Assembly: GCA_947494995.1 (NCBI GenBank)
Contig: CANLWY010000007.1
Location: 1 to 64,000, forward strand
From: an uncultured Campylobacterales bacterium
Lineage (GTDB): Bacteria; Campylobacterota; Campylobacteria; Campylobacterales; Arcobacteraceae
Reading direction: 5' to 3'
DNA length: 64,000 bases
Shown piece after piece: positions 17,815 to 26,989 of the stretch. The notes beneath the pieces are model-generated. The model did not search any database, had not been told where the DNA came from, and saw nothing but the letters and a program-made list of their open reading frames with translations. Made by a program: the position numbers and the translations under genes. The first letter of the stretch is position 1. Every line of letters begins with the position of its first letter.

Positions 17815-17840
17815 AAAGAGGAGTTATTTTACTCCTCTTT
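17815..17840 (-). terminator. ccoG terminator hairpin
   Basis: AAAGAGGAGT and ACTCCTCTTT are perfect 10-base arms with a 6-base loop, placed 4 bases after the ccoG stop codon. A T-run follows only in the plus direction, so it may work mainly as an mRNA 3' end or act in both directions. Confidence 0.7.
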
Positions 17841-17843
17841 GTT

Positions 17844-19229
17844 TTATTTTTTTAGTTTATCTGCTCTTGGGTAGATAAATACTGCTTTTCTAAATACACT
17901 AATTCTTTCTGGATCATCAATAGCATAAGCTCTGATAGTAACAGTAATAGGTGTATCTTTTGTATTATCATTAACTAAAATTTTGTCTGTTTGTAAAACA
18001 ACTACTTTTTTTGCAAGTTTTTTAGGACTTAATTTAAAAGGTCTAAACTTTTTAATTACAATATCTTTGTTGTCAACAACCTCAAGTGTATACTTGTGTG
18101 GTTTTGAGTCTGTATTTTGGAATAAGAATAAGAAGTTGTTTGCTACAACATTACCTTCTTTTATTTTATATAGTTGAGTAGTTTTATTTACATTTAAAAG
18201 CATATACTCTTTTTTACCACCCATTACAAATAGAAGACCAATAATTAAAATTAATGAAACAGTGTATAAGATTGTAGATTTTCTAATTAGTTTAGTTGGT
18301 TCTCCCTTTTCAATAGTTCTTGTACTAGACCATTGAACAAGTGATTCTTTTCCAAGTTTTCCCATAACTGTAGTACAGGCATCAACACACTCTAAGCAGT
18401 TGATACACTCCAATTGCATACCTTTTCTAATATCAATATGCGTAGGACAAACTGTAACACATGATTCACAGGCTGTACATTCATCTGCTTCATTAGGTAA
18501 GTCTTTTGCTTTAAAGATGATTTTTTCTTTATCATCATTATATATATCACCACCTCTTTTTGTAGAGTAGATTGCTTGATAAGTATCATCATCATAAAGA
18601 ACTGATTGTACTCTTGAATATGGACAAACATATACGCAGAAATCTTCTTTTAGCCAAATTACATCATATACTAAAAAACCAGCAGTTGCAACTACAAAAC
18701 CAATTAAAAACCAATGTTCTGTAGGGTTTTGAATATAAGCAAAGAAATCTTCAGGTGGGACAAAATACCACATCAAGTTTGCAGAAGCAATTAAAGAAAG
18801 AGCAGTCCAGATAATAATAGCAATTAGTCTTTTTGAAGCATTTTCTGCTTTACTCCAATTTGGTTCTTTTTGTTTATTTTTAATTCTTCTAAGACCTAGA
18901 AGCTTTGATTCAATTAAGTCTCTATATACAACTCTAAATATGGTTTGTGGACATGTCCACCCACACCAAGCTCTACCACCTAATGCAGTTACCGCAAAAA
19001 TACCTAAGAATAAAAGCATAAGTAAGAAAGGCATTAAATATAACTCTTGCATATCAAATGCAATACCCATTAGATGTAGTTGTTTTTTATCAAATGATAG
19101 TAGAAAAATATGATTTCCATTGATTGTAATAAATGGCACACTTAAAGAAATAATTGTTGCCAAGACATAAGCGTAATATCTTTGAATTCGATAAGAAGTT
19201 TTTGATTTTGTTGCAGTTTGTGCTTCCAT
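17844..19229 (-). CDS. ccoG: Cytochrome c oxidase accessory protein CcoG (RdxA/FixG)
   Basis: CcoG is a membrane ferredoxin that reduces copper for cbb3 oxidase assembly. The protein has TM segments near residues 20-35, 50-70, 130-150, 170-185 and 310-330. Between them lie CGWTCPQ, CVYVCPY, and a bacterioferredoxin pair (CTACESCVTVCP and CINCLECVDAC). A C-terminal periplasmic Ig-like domain follows. At 461 residues it is normal for FixG/RdxA. It is monocistronic, with a TATAAT box at 19257-19262 and a hairpin after the stop. Confidence 0.95.
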   Translation of the reverse strand: MEAQTATKSKTSYRIQRYYAYVLATIISLSVPFITINGNHIFLLSFDKKQLHLMGIAFDMQELYLMPFLLMLLFLGIFAVTALGGRAWCGWTCPQTIFRVVYRDLIESKLLGLRRIKNKQKEPNWSKAENASKRLIAIIIWTALSLIASANLMWYFVPPEDFFAYIQNPTEHWFLIGFVVATAGFLVYDVIWLKEDFCVYVCPYSRVQSVLYDDDTYQAIYSTKRGGDIYNDDKEKIIFKAKDLPNEADECTACESCVTVCPTHIDIRKGMQLECINCLECVDACTTVMGKLGKESLVQWSSTRTIEKGEPTKLIRKSTILYTVSLILIIGLLFVMGGKKEYMLLNVNKTTQLYKIKEGNVVANNFLFLFQNTDSKPHKYTLEVVDNKDIVIKKFRPFKLSPKKLAKKVVVLQTDKILVNDNTKDTPITVTIRAYAIDDPERISVFRKAVFIYPRADKLKK

Positions 19230-19256
19230 GTCACTTTCCTGTCATTTTTTTTGTAA

Positions 19257-19262
19257 TTATAT
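19257..19262 (-). promoter_or_regulatory. ccoG -10 box
   Basis: TATAAT on the minus strand 28 bases before the ccoG ATG. The rest of the spacer (19263-19416) is very AT-rich and holds another TATAAT on the plus strand at 19307-19312 that could serve the phzF-like gene. A small TTGAAT/ATTCAA dyad near 19325-19340 is also visible. Confidence 0.5.
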
Positions 19263-19416
19263 ATAAACAAAGCTTATAATAAACATAATAATCCATAAGT
19301 AAAACTTATAATATGCCCTAAATTTGAATTATTATTCAATTTTCTAATAGATATATTTTATTTAAAATAAACCTTCTTTTAGTAAAATTAATTAAAAAAT
19401 TATTTAAAGGGAAGTG

Positions 19417-20208
19417 ATGAAACTGAAATTACACCAGATAGATGCATTTACTGATACAACTTTCAAAGGAAATTCTGCTGCTGTTATTGTAATTGATGAG
19501 TGGCTATCTGATAAACTTATGCAAGAGATTGCTATAGAAAATAACTTGTCAGAAACAGCATTTGCTAAGAAGATTGATTTAAATACATATGAGATAAGAT
19601 GGTTTTCTCCTATTACAGAAATAGATTTTTGTGGTCATGCGACACTCGCTACTGCATATGTTTTATTTGAAGAAGATAGTTCATTAAAGGAAGTGACTTT
19701 TATTGCAGAAGCAGTTGGAAGTTTAAAAGTTAGTCAGTTGGATGATGGTTATATAAAAATGGTATTTCCAAATAGAAAACCTCAGAAGGTAGATAAAATT
19801 CCACAAGAGTTAATAGATGGTTTATCTATTGAGCCAAAAGATGTACTAGTAAACCAACAAGCATATTTTGTTGTTTATCCTAAGGAAGAGGATATTTATA
19901 ATATTCAAGTAGATTTGGAAGAGATTAAAAAATTAGGGCCTTTGGATGTAACAATAACTGCTAGGTCAAAAGAGTATGATTTTATATCAAGATATTTTTG
20001 GCCAGCAAATGGAGGAGTAGAAGATCCTGTAACTGGCTCTATGCATACAGGTGCAGCACCTTTATGGGCAGAGAGATTAAACAAAAATGAACTTTTGGCT
20101 TTTCAAGCTTCAAAGCGTGGAGGTTTTTTAAAGTGTAAAGTAGAGGAGAATCACGTTACTATTTTAGGAAAGGGCGTAAAGTATTTAGAAGGTTTTATAA
20201 TAGTTTAA
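19417..20208 (+). CDS. PhzF-family isomerase/epimerase-like protein
   Basis: A 263-residue protein of the PhzF/diaminopimelate-epimerase fold. It has HQIDAFTDTTFKGNSAAV at the N-terminus, catalytic Glu in NNLSETAF (E46), and DFCGHATLAT. The C-terminal mirror domain has RYFWPANGGVEDPVTGS. Most bacterial members outside phenazine clusters are of unknown substrate, and no phenazine genes are nearby. An ATG at 19417 follows an AAAGGGAA Shine-Dalgarno. A GTG 3 bases earlier is also possible. Confidence 0.9.
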   Translation: MKLKLHQIDAFTDTTFKGNSAAVIVIDEWLSDKLMQEIAIENNLSETAFAKKIDLNTYEIRWFSPITEIDFCGHATLATAYVLFEEDSSLKEVTFIAEAVGSLKVSQLDDGYIKMVFPNRKPQKVDKIPQELIDGLSIEPKDVLVNQQAYFVVYPKEEDIYNIQVDLEEIKKLGPLDVTITARSKEYDFISRYFWPANGGVEDPVTGSMHTGAAPLWAERLNKNELLAFQASKRGGFLKCKVEENHVTILGKGVKYLEGFIIV

Positions 20209-20261
20209 ATTGTATTAAGAACAAAGAATTGTAGATAAAAATATAGAAGGAAAAAAGAAAA

Positions 20262-20672
20262 GTGGATAATTCAAAAGATAGATTACATAAAGTATTTTTT
20301 TATGGTTTATATATGGATGAAGAGATACTAAAAAGTAAAGGTGTTGAAGCAAGAGAAAAAATCATTGCTTGTGCAAAAGGGTATAAACTAAGAGTTGGAA
20401 AGATGGCTACACTTTTAAGAGATGAAAGTTCTAAGGCATATGGGATAGTTTACTCTTTGACATACGAAGAGATAGATAAGCTTTACAAAAATGCAGGTTT
20501 AACAGAATATGTAGTTGAATCATTAATAGTTGAAACAGAAGATAAAAAAGAGATTGCTACATTATGTTGTATTTTATTAGAACCTCCTAAAGAGGATGAA
20601 AATAATGAGAAGTATTTTAACTCTCTTGTAGAGTGTATGAAAAAATATAAGTTACCAATACCTAGTTTATAA
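20262..20672 (+). CDS. Gamma-glutamylcyclotransferase-like (AIG2/GGCT) protein
   Basis: A 136-residue cytoplasmic protein beginning at a GTG. The start of the fold, VFFYGLYMDEEIL, matches the substrate-binding loop of the GGCT/AIG2 family, with AKGYKLRVGKMATLL and AYGIVYSLTYEEIDKLY following. The canonical YGSL loop is YGLY here, so enzymatic activity on gamma-glutamyl peptides is not certain. It stands between the PhzF-like gene and a tail-anchored unknown. Confidence 0.75.
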   Translation: MDNSKDRLHKVFFYGLYMDEEILKSKGVEAREKIIACAKGYKLRVGKMATLLRDESSKAYGIVYSLTYEEIDKLYKNAGLTEYVVESLIVETEDKKEIATLCCILLEPPKEDENNEKYFNSLVECMKKYKLPIPSL

Positions 20673-20717
20673 AAAAATGCTATACTCTATTTTTAAATAA
20701 TTATAAGGGTTTATTAA

Positions 20718-21332
20718 ATGGATTCTATAAAAGAGTATTTTGCACAATATACCATTTCTACAAAAGTAGACAATGTAATAATAGTTCATTATCAAATATA
20801 TGCAAACAAAGAGTTATCTTTTTTTGAAATGAAGGCTTCTTTCTTATATTTGTATAATGACTTTACTAGCAAATCTGTAGTTAGTAGATTTCAAGAACTT
20901 AAATCAGTTGCATCAGAAGATAAATATATTTCATCAATAAAAATAGATATTGACCATAAAAAAGAGTCTATAAGTATTGATAAAGAAGAGAATATAAAAG
21001 ATTTAGAAATAGAAAACATAGTATTTAACGAAGCTATCAAACTTATAAAAGAGCATAGCAATGACTCTTATAAAGTAGTAAATCTTGATGCCCTTGAAAA
21101 CGTAGCTTCACTAGAAGAGAAAGTAAATAAAGATTTTAAAATATTAAGCAATAAAGATATTTTAAATAGATTTAAAGAGCTAGGCTTAGAAGCTTATGAG
21201 TTAAGAGAGAAAAATGAATCTCTAGTTGCTATGACAAAAGGCTTATATAATGAAAAGATGTCAATTTATAAATCAATAGTAGTCAGTTTACTTCTTCTAA
21301 TGGCAAGTGGTTTTTTAATAGCTTATATGTAA
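20718..21332 (+). CDS. Tail-anchored protein of unknown function
   Basis: A 204-residue soluble protein with alternating strand/helix segments, rich in Lys/Glu. A single C-terminal membrane helix (SIVVSLLLLMASGFLIAYM) leaves almost nothing beyond the membrane. That topology suggests a cytoplasmic domain anchored by its tail. I recognise no family. It is followed by a strong terminator. Confidence 0.7.
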   Translation: MDSIKEYFAQYTISTKVDNVIIVHYQIYANKELSFFEMKASFLYLYNDFTSKSVVSRFQELKSVASEDKYISSIKIDIDHKKESISIDKEENIKDLEIENIVFNEAIKLIKEHSNDSYKVVNLDALENVASLEEKVNKDFKILSNKDILNRFKELGLEAYELREKNESLVAMTKGLYNEKMSIYKSIVVSLLLLMASGFLIAYM

Positions 21333-21362
21333 TGTACTCCTTTTTTAAGGAGTACATTTTTA
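21332..21362 (+). terminator. Terminator between the 20,718 gene and convergent mnmG
   Basis: ATGTACTCCTT (21332-21342) pairs with AAGGAGTACAT (21347-21357) through a TTTT loop, followed by TTTTT. It is a textbook plus-strand terminator beginning at the stop codon, and its stem could also serve the convergent mnmG transcript. Confidence 0.85.
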
Positions 21363-21366
21363 GATA

Positions 21367-23229
21367 TTATGATTTTTTTACGTTTAAGTACATATGAATA
21401 ATATCAAGAGACGCAGGTGTAATCCCTGATATTTCACTTGCATTGAAAAGTGTTGGTGGTCTGAACTTTTCTAGCTTTTCTACAACTTCGTTTGAAAGTC
21501 CTGGAATATCTTTATAATCAAAGTTTTCAGGTATTTTCATCTGAAGCATTTTTTTCATTTTTTCTATTTGTTTTTGTTGCTTATGAACATATCTATAATA
21601 TTTCGCTTCAATAAGAATTTGCTCTTTTAAATAATCATCAGTATCAGCTAAACTAGGAACTAGTTTATCAAAGCTATTTTTATCTACAGTACTTCTTCCA
21701 ACAATATCAATTAGATATGCTCTATCTTTGATTTTGTCTTGTCCTAATGACTCAAGAAGTTCTAGGTTCTCTTTTTTAGATGTAAACCATTCATTTGCCA
21801 TAAATTCGACAGCATCATTTAATGTTTTTCTTTTAAATTCTACTTTTGATAAAGTTTCATCATCAATTAGACCTAGTTCATTTCCATATTTTGAAAGTCT
21901 TATATCGGCATTTTCTTCTCTTAAAAGAAGTCTATATTCAGCACGTGAGGTAAACATTCTATATGGTTCATTAGTTCCTTTTGTAACTAAATCATCAATT
22001 AAAACACCTATATATGCTTCATCACGTCTAAGTACAAATGGTTCTTTGCCTTCAATTGCTAATGAAGCATTGATCCCTGCCATCATTCCTTGGGCTGCTG
22101 CTTCTTCATAACCTGTTGTTGCATTTATTTGTCCTGCATTATAAAGGTTTTTGATTTTTTTAGTTTCAAGGGTATGTTTTAATTCTGTTGGATCAACATA
22201 ATCATACTCAATAGCATATCCATATCTAATGATTTTTGCATTTTCTAAACCTTGAATTGAGTGAATCATCTCTTTTTGAACATCAATTGGTAAAGATGTA
22301 GAAAGACCATTTATATAATACTCTGTACACATTTCAGTTTGTGGTTCTAAGAATAGTTGATGTCTCTCTCTTTCTGCAAATCTATTTACTTTATCTTCAA
22401 TACTTGGACAATATCTAGGTCCCGAACCTTGAATTTGACCTGTAAATAATGGAGCTCTATCAAAGTTTGAAGTAATAGTATCGTGAGTTCCTAGGTTTGT
22501 ATATGTTATATAACAAGGAAACTGAGTAGGATTAAAGTTTGTTTTATCTGTTCTAAAAGAGAATGGTGTAGGTTTTTCATCTCCACCGTGTGCTTCCATT
22601 ACATCAAAGTTTATAGATTTTGAATCAAGTCTTGCAGGAGTTCCTGTTTTAAGTCTCCCTACATTTAAACCTAATTCTTTTAATTGAACAGATAGTGTTG
22701 AAGATGGTAGTTCCCAAGCACGTCCAGCTTTATATTGGTTCTCTCCAATGTGAACAAGACCTCTCATAAAAGTTCCAGTTGTAAGGATTACTTTTTTTGC
22801 TTCAAATTTTTCACCTAGTCTAGTTTCTACACCATAAACTTCATTATCTTTTTCAAGTAAAAAGCTTACTTCATCTTGATAAACTTCTAGGTTAGGAGTA
22901 TTATGACAAATTTTTCTCATATACTCTCTATATTTATCCATGTCAATTTGAGCTCTACTTCCTTGAACTGCAGCACCTTTACTAGCGTTTAATACTCTAA
23001 ATTGAATACCTGTTGCATCAGTACAAAGTCCCATCTCTCCACCAAGAGCATCAAGCTCACGCACAAGGTGCCCTTTTGCTAAACCTCCAATTGCAGGGTT
23101 ACAAGAGGCTGCTCCAATTTGTTCGACTAACATTGTAATTAGTAGGGTTTTTTGACCCATTCTAGCTGCTGCAAGTGATGCTTCTATTCCAGCATGACCA
23201 CCACCAACTACTATAATATCGTAATTCAT
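21367..23229 (-). CDS. mnmG: tRNA uridine-5-carboxymethylaminomethyl modification enzyme MnmG (GidA)
   Basis: With MnmE, this FAD enzyme modifies the wobble uridine of several tRNAs. The protein starts [18 protein letters not shown], the FAD dinucleotide motif, then [21 protein letters not shown]. The C-terminal tRNA-contacting helices contain the [15 protein letters not shown] region. I set the start at 23229, preceded by AAAGGAAA. An upstream in-frame TTG would add 11 non-conserved residues. The length of 620 fits the family. Its leader is structured (see 23316-23359). Confidence 0.97.
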   Translation of the reverse strand: MNYDIIVVGGGHAGIEASLAAARMGQKTLLITMLVEQIGAASCNPAIGGLAKGHLVRELDALGGEMGLCTDATGIQFRVLNASKGAAVQGSRAQIDMDKYREYMRKICHNTPNLEVYQDEVSFLLEKDNEVYGVETRLGEKFEAKKVILTTGTFMRGLVHIGENQYKAGRAWELPSSTLSVQLKELGLNVGRLKTGTPARLDSKSINFDVMEAHGGDEKPTPFSFRTDKTNFNPTQFPCYITYTNLGTHDTITSNFDRAPLFTGQIQGSGPRYCPSIEDKVNRFAERERHQLFLEPQTEMCTEYYINGLSTSLPIDVQKEMIHSIQGLENAKIIRYGYAIEYDYVDPTELKHTLETKKIKNLYNAGQINATTGYEEAAAQGMMAGINASLAIEGKEPFVLRRDEAYIGVLIDDLVTKGTNEPYRMFTSRAEYRLLLREENADIRLSKYGNELGLIDDETLSKVEFKRKTLNDAVEFMANEWFTSKKENLELLESLGQDKIKDRAYLIDIVGRSTVDKNSFDKLVPSLADTDDYLKEQILIEAKYYRYVHKQQKQIEKMKKMLQMKIPENFDYKDIPGLSNEVVEKLEKFRPPTLFNASEISGITPASLDIIHMYLNVKKS

Positions 23230-23242
23230 TAATTTCCTTTTT

Positions 23243-23344
23243 TTAAGAAGCCATTTGTTCAAATTCTTTACAATAACTACATTTTGATTTTTTGAACGAC
23301 TTATGTTCTTTGGGGAAATTTCTTAGATAAATGTTTTCTTCCAC
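23243..23344 (-). CDS. Possible 33-residue leader ORF with CxxC
   Basis: A GTG-initiated frame of 33 codons lies between the mnmG promoter and gene, ending 13 bases before mnmG. It contains SKCSYCKEF, a CxxC pair in a Lys-rich context like a truncated zinc ribbon. The GTG sits at the edge of a hairpin loop and has no clear Shine-Dalgarno, so translation is doubtful. It could be a regulatory leader peptide, a fragment of a lost gene, or chance. Confidence 0.25.
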   Translation of the reverse strand: MEENIYLRNFPKEHKSFKKSKCSYCKEFEQMAS

Positions 23345-23359
23345 TTATCTAAGAAATTT
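23316..23359 (-). promoter_or_regulatory. Perfect inverted repeat in the mnmG leader
   Basis: AAATTTCTTAGATAA (23316-23330) and TTATCTAAGAAATTT (23345-23359) are 15-base perfect arms with a 14-base loop. It lies in the leader downstream of the mnmG -10 box (23389-23394) and upstream of the gene. It has no following U-run in the minus direction, so it looks more like a leader structure or a protein site than a terminator. Confidence 0.6.
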
Positions 23360-23388
23360 AAAAATTAGCTTCTCAATAATTTTTCGGT

Positions 23389-23394
23389 ATTATA
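23389..23394 (-). promoter_or_regulatory. mnmG -10 box
   Basis: TATAAT on the minus strand, with predicted transcription start near 23382. This gives an mnmG leader of about 150 bases that contains the inverted repeat and the small CxxC frame. Confidence 0.6.
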
Positions 23395-23425
23395 GCGAAT
23401 TATTGAAAAAATACAAAGGACTATA

Positions 23426-24040
23426 GTGTTTACAGGTTTAATTCGTGAAATGGCTGAGGTTATTAGTCTTAAAAACAATTTTTTAACTTTAAAAGCAAAG
23501 CATAAAGCAAAACTAGGAGACTCTATTGCTGTTAATGGAGCTTGTCTTACTGTTGTGAGATTTTCTAGTGATACTTTTACAGTCGAGTTATCTCCTGAAT
23601 CTCAAAAAATCCTTGCAATGGAAAACTATAGGGGAAAAGTACATATTGAACCTGCAATGATGATGGGTGATAGATTTGAAGGGCATATTGTTCAAGGACA
23701 TGTGGATTGTCTAGGAACTATAAAAGCTATAAATAACAATGGAAATTCAACAGATTTTATAATCTCACTACCAAATGAATACTCAAAATATATTATTCCA
23801 AAAGGAAGTGTAACAATTGATGGTGTTTCTCTTACCGTAAATGATGTAATGACGGACTCTTTTAGATTAACAATTATTCCTCATACAGTTGAAAATACAC
23901 TATTTAAAGGATATAAAGTTGGCACAAAAGTAAATTTAGAAACAGATATGTTCGCACGTTATATCTATAATATGTTCAAAGGAAAAGATAGTGATACTCT
24001 TACTTGGGACAAAGTAGATAATATAATGGCAAGATACTAA
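23426..24040 (+). CDS. ribE: Riboflavin synthase alpha chain
   Basis: Condenses two lumazine molecules to riboflavin. Two internal repeats are visible: MFTGLIREMAEV with NGACLTV, and EGHIVQGHVD with DGVSLTVND and PHTVENTLF. Length 204 is normal. The start is a GTG, 6 bases after AAAGGA. It is divergent from mnmG. The Tat-linked dehydrogenase genes follow 12 bases later on the same strand. Confidence 0.96.
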   Translation: MFTGLIREMAEVISLKNNFLTLKAKHKAKLGDSIAVNGACLTVVRFSSDTFTVELSPESQKILAMENYRGKVHIEPAMMMGDRFEGHIVQGHVDCLGTIKAINNNGNSTDFIISLPNEYSKYIIPKGSVTIDGVSLTVNDVMTDSFRLTIIPHTVENTLFKGYKVGTKVNLETDMFARYIYNMFKGKDSDTLTWDKVDNIMARY

Positions 24041-24052
24041 GAGTTTACAAAG

Positions 24053-24550
24053 ATGAAAAGACGTCAATTCCTCGCAAGTTCAGCATTTGTTGGATTAAGT
24101 GTAACTTTAAACTCAAAAGAGAATAATAAAACAGAAGATGGTTTATCTTTTGTAGTTTTAGATGAGGTTCTTCAATTACTATTTCCTAAAACAAAAAATA
24201 TGCCAAGTGCAAAAGAGTTTAATGCAATTGGTTTCTTAAAAGAGGTTAGCTCTCATAACTCTTTTGATAAAGATGATAAAGAGCTTCTTTTTCAAGGAGC
24301 TAGGGATTTTAATGATACTTTTCCTGAGTTTCTAAGTTCTAATAAAGATAAAAAACTTAGTTTTATTCAAAGTGCCAATGGAAGTTCATATGGTCAAGAG
24401 TGGTTAAACAAAGTTATATATTATGGAATTGAAGCAATGCTTAGTGACCCAATATATGGTGGTAATGTAAATGAAATAGCTTGGAAAAGTTTAGGACATG
24501 AAACAGGAAAGCCTCAACCAAAACAAAAATATGCGAGAAGAGTAATATGA
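24053..24550 (+). CDS. Tat-signal small subunit of a GMC dehydrogenase (gluconate 2-dehydrogenase subunit 3 family)
   Basis: The N-terminus MKRRQFLASSAFVGLSVTLN is a twin-arginine signal. The rest (residues about 30-165) is helical with FLKEVSS and GNVNEIAWKSLGHETG, resembling the gamma subunit of FAD-dependent sugar dehydrogenases. In those systems the small subunit carries the Tat signal and takes the FAD subunit with it across the membrane. Its stop overlaps the GMC gene start by 4 bases (ATGATG), fitting a complex of the two proteins. Confidence 0.85.
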   Translation: MKRRQFLASSAFVGLSVTLNSKENNKTEDGLSFVVLDEVLQLLFPKTKNMPSAKEFNAIGFLKEVSSHNSFDKDDKELLFQGARDFNDTFPEFLSSNKDKKLSFIQSANGSSYGQEWLNKVIYYGIEAMLSDPIYGGNVNEIAWKSLGHETGKPQPKQKYARRVI

Positions 24551-26187
24551 TGTATGATATTTGTATTATAGGAAGTGGAGCAGGGGCTGGACCAATTGCT
24601 TATGAACTTACAAAAATAGGAAAAAAAGTACTTATTTTAGAAAAAGGACCTGTATATACAGAAAAAGATTTCTCTAAAGATGAACTTGCATATGTACGAC
24701 GAGATATTCTTACTCCTAATTTAAAGGATGAATATCACACTATTGAAGAGGATATTGATGGAGAGTGGACGAAGTTTCCTACTTATGAAACAGGTTGGAG
24801 TTTTTGGAATGGAAATATTTTAGGTGGTTCATCAAACTTCATGAGTGGTTATTTTCATAGACTTAAACCTGATGATTTTAGATTAAAGTCTGTGTATGGT
24901 GAATATGAAGGTGCAAATGTTGTAGATTGGCCTATTTCATATGATGAGTTAGAACCTTATTATACTAAAGTAGAGACTGAAGTAGGTGTCTCTGGAGAGA
25001 TAACTAAATATAAACATCATGAGCCAAGAAGTACAGAAAAATACCCTTATGCTCCTTTGGCAGTTCAGCCAATATCAAAACTTATTGATAAAGCTTGTAA
25101 AGAGTTAGATTTTGTATCTTATAAAGTTCCAAGAGCAATTATCTCTTCTTCAAAAGAGCATAGAGATCCATGTTATTATTCAAATTATTGTGGTTCATAT
25201 GCATGTTCTAGTGGTGCAAAAGGTAGTTCACGAGCTTCTTTATTAGCTGATGCATTAAAAACAGGGAACTTAACTATTATTGCTGATGCTTTTGTTTATA
25301 AATTAGATAGTTCAAAAGATGAGGTTACAAAAGCGCATTATTATACAAAACAGAGGATTTCTAAAGTTGTAGAGGCTAAATATTTTGTTATTGCAGCTCA
25401 AGCTGTTGAAAGTTCTAGGCTTCTATTAAATTCTAAAAATGAACACTTCCCAAATGGTTTGGCAAACTCTTCCGGTGAATTAGGTCGTAATATGATTTTT
25501 ACTGGTGGTGGGATTGGATATGGAGAATTTGATGAATCCAATCTAACAAAAGAAGAACTTTTTACACAAGGACTTTTTGTGAATAGAGCTTTAAAAGATT
25601 GGTATTTTACAAAAGAGTTCAAAGGTGGAACTGTAGATTTTCTTTATGAACATGCAAACCCTATTAGAAAAGCAAACTCTTTGAGGTTTGATGAAGAGGG
25701 AGGCTTACTTTTTGGAGAAGCTTTACAAGATTCAATTTATGAAGGTTTTACAAAAAAAAGAACATTGAATTTTGAAGTATTTACTGACTGGATGCCAAAT
25801 GACAACTGCTTTGTATCTGTAGATGAAAAGTATAAAGATAAGTTTGGAGTTCCTGTAGCAAATATTAGAATTGGAGCCCATGAACAAGATGTAAAAGTAG
25901 GAAGATTTTTAGCTTCTAAAGCTATGGAAGTTTTAAAACAAATGGGTGCAAAAAATATAGATGTAAATATTTCACCTCTACCTTCTCAAAACTTACAAGC
26001 AGGTGGCTGTAGATTTGGAGAGGATCCTAAAACTTCTGTTTTAAATAGATATTGTCAATCTCATGATTTAAAAAATCTTTTTGTAACGGATGGTAGTTTT
26101 ATGCCTACGGGTGGTTCTGTTCCTCATACTTGGACAATATATGCAAACTCATTTAGAGTTGCTGATTATATGAAGACTATTTTATAA
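24547..26187 (+). CDS. GMC-family FAD-dependent oxidoreductase (sugar/alcohol dehydrogenase catalytic subunit)
   Basis: A 546-residue GMC oxidoreductase. The FAD motif is ICIIGSGAGAGPIAYEL, with GGSSNFMSGYFHRL in the FAD-binding loop. C-terminal GMC motifs are AGGCRFGEDP and GGSVPHTWTIYANSFR, with the catalytic His. Residues 209-220 hold three Cys (CYYSNYCGSYAC), in a place comparable to the 3Fe-4S-binding insert of FAD glucose dehydrogenases. It has no signal peptide of its own. The substrate is unknown, and no cytochrome c gene lies beside it. Its 3' end overlaps the convergent mreC by 11 bases. Confidence 0.88.
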   Translation: MMYDICIIGSGAGAGPIAYELTKIGKKVLILEKGPVYTEKDFSKDELAYVRRDILTPNLKDEYHTIEEDIDGEWTKFPTYETGWSFWNGNILGGSSNFMSGYFHRLKPDDFRLKSVYGEYEGANVVDWPISYDELEPYYTKVETEVGVSGEITKYKHHEPRSTEKYPYAPLAVQPISKLIDKACKELDFVSYKVPRAIISSSKEHRDPCYYSNYCGSYACSSGAKGSSRASLLADALKTGNLTIIADAFVYKLDSSKDEVTKAHYYTKQRISKVVEAKYFVIAAQAVESSRLLLNSKNEHFPNGLANSSGELGRNMIFTGGGIGYGEFDESNLTKEELFTQGLFVNRALKDWYFTKEFKGGTVDFLYEHANPIRKANSLRFDEEGGLLFGEALQDSIYEGFTKKRTLNFEVFTDWMPNDNCFVSVDEKYKDKFGVPVANIRIGAHEQDVKVGRFLASKAMEVLKQMGAKNIDVNISPLPSQNLQAGGCRFGEDPKTSVLNRYCQSHDLKNLFVTDGSFMPTGGSVPHTWTIYANSFRVADYMKTIL

Positions 26188-26989
26188 CTTTTCCTGTAAG
26201 TTCTTTTTTTAAGATTTCTTTTTTAGGTTTTTCTTTTTGAATCTTTTTATAAACAAAAAAAGCTTTTTGTTTAAAGACTTTGGCATAAGGCATAATTGTC
26301 GCTTCTTGAATATCTTGCATCTTTTTTATTGAGACTACACGTCCAACTTTTAAACCTTCAAAAAAGATATTATCCATTCCAGAAGTTATAACTTCATCAC
26401 CTTTTTTAATATCAAACCAATTAGGAATAAATTTTGCAACTAAAAGGTGCCCTTTTTTAGAAGCATGGATAATTCCAGGAGCTTTATTTTCTCCAATAAA
26501 TATTGCGTAATTAGACTTTTCATTTCCATTTAGTAAGGCTTTTGCTTTTCCATCTTTATTTACTACAATCCCCGCAGCATATTCATCAGAAATAACACCT
26601 AAAATAGAGTTGTCTTTTTTTTCTAAATCTAGCCATACTTTAGTGTAGTCATCAAAATCAATATATGATAAAACTTTTGTAAATTTAATTTGATTTGTAG
26701 TAGAGTTTGGGCTTTTTACAGTTTCAAGTAGTGTATCTAGCTCTTTTTTTGAAGCTTCATATAGAAGTTTGTAGTTTTTTAACTCTTTATTCTCTTTTTG
26801 TAGAGTTTCAATGTTTATCATTTGATTGAAGTATAGATCTTTTGTCTCTTTTAATGAGGCAGCTGAATCTATATATAGTTTTTTAATAGAGTCAAAAGGG
26901 TTAATATTTCTAGCAACTACCTTGTCTACCTCAAAGATGTAACCAAGGCTGATTGCTAGAAAAAGAATAAAAAATATAAATTTATTCAT
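26177..26989 (-). CDS. mreC: Rod shape-determining protein MreC
   Basis: An inner-membrane protein with one N-terminal helix (FIFFILFLAISLGYIF), a coiled coil (residues about 40-90), and a periplasmic beta domain. It links cytoplasmic MreB to the wall-synthesis machine. The 270-residue length fits the family. It overlaps mreB by 8 bases and forms the last gene of the queH-lpxB-fabZ-lpxA-clpX-mreB-mreC run. The C-terminus is Lys-rich. Confidence 0.92.
   Translation of the reverse strand: MNKFIFFILFLAISLGYIFEVDKVVARNINPFDSIKKLYIDSAASLKETKDLYFNQMINIETLQKENKELKNYKLLYEASKKELDTLLETVKSPNSTTNQIKFTKVLSYIDFDDYTKVWLDLEKKDNSILGVISDEYAAGIVVNKDGKAKALLNGNEKSNYAIFIGENKAPGIIHASKKGHLLVAKFIPNWFDIKKGDEVITSGMDNIFFEGLKVGRVVSIKKMQDIQEATIMPYAKVFKQKAFFVYKKIQKEKPKKEILKKELTGKVIK

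Noticed and set aside
19414-19416. GTG as start of the PhzF-like gene
   Set aside because: The ATG 3 bases later is better placed after AAAGGGAA and starts at the conserved N-terminus.
21728-22111. 127-codon plus-strand open frame
   Set aside because: Antisense to the conserved C-terminal half of mnmG, with Ser/Phe-rich shadow composition and no ribosome site.
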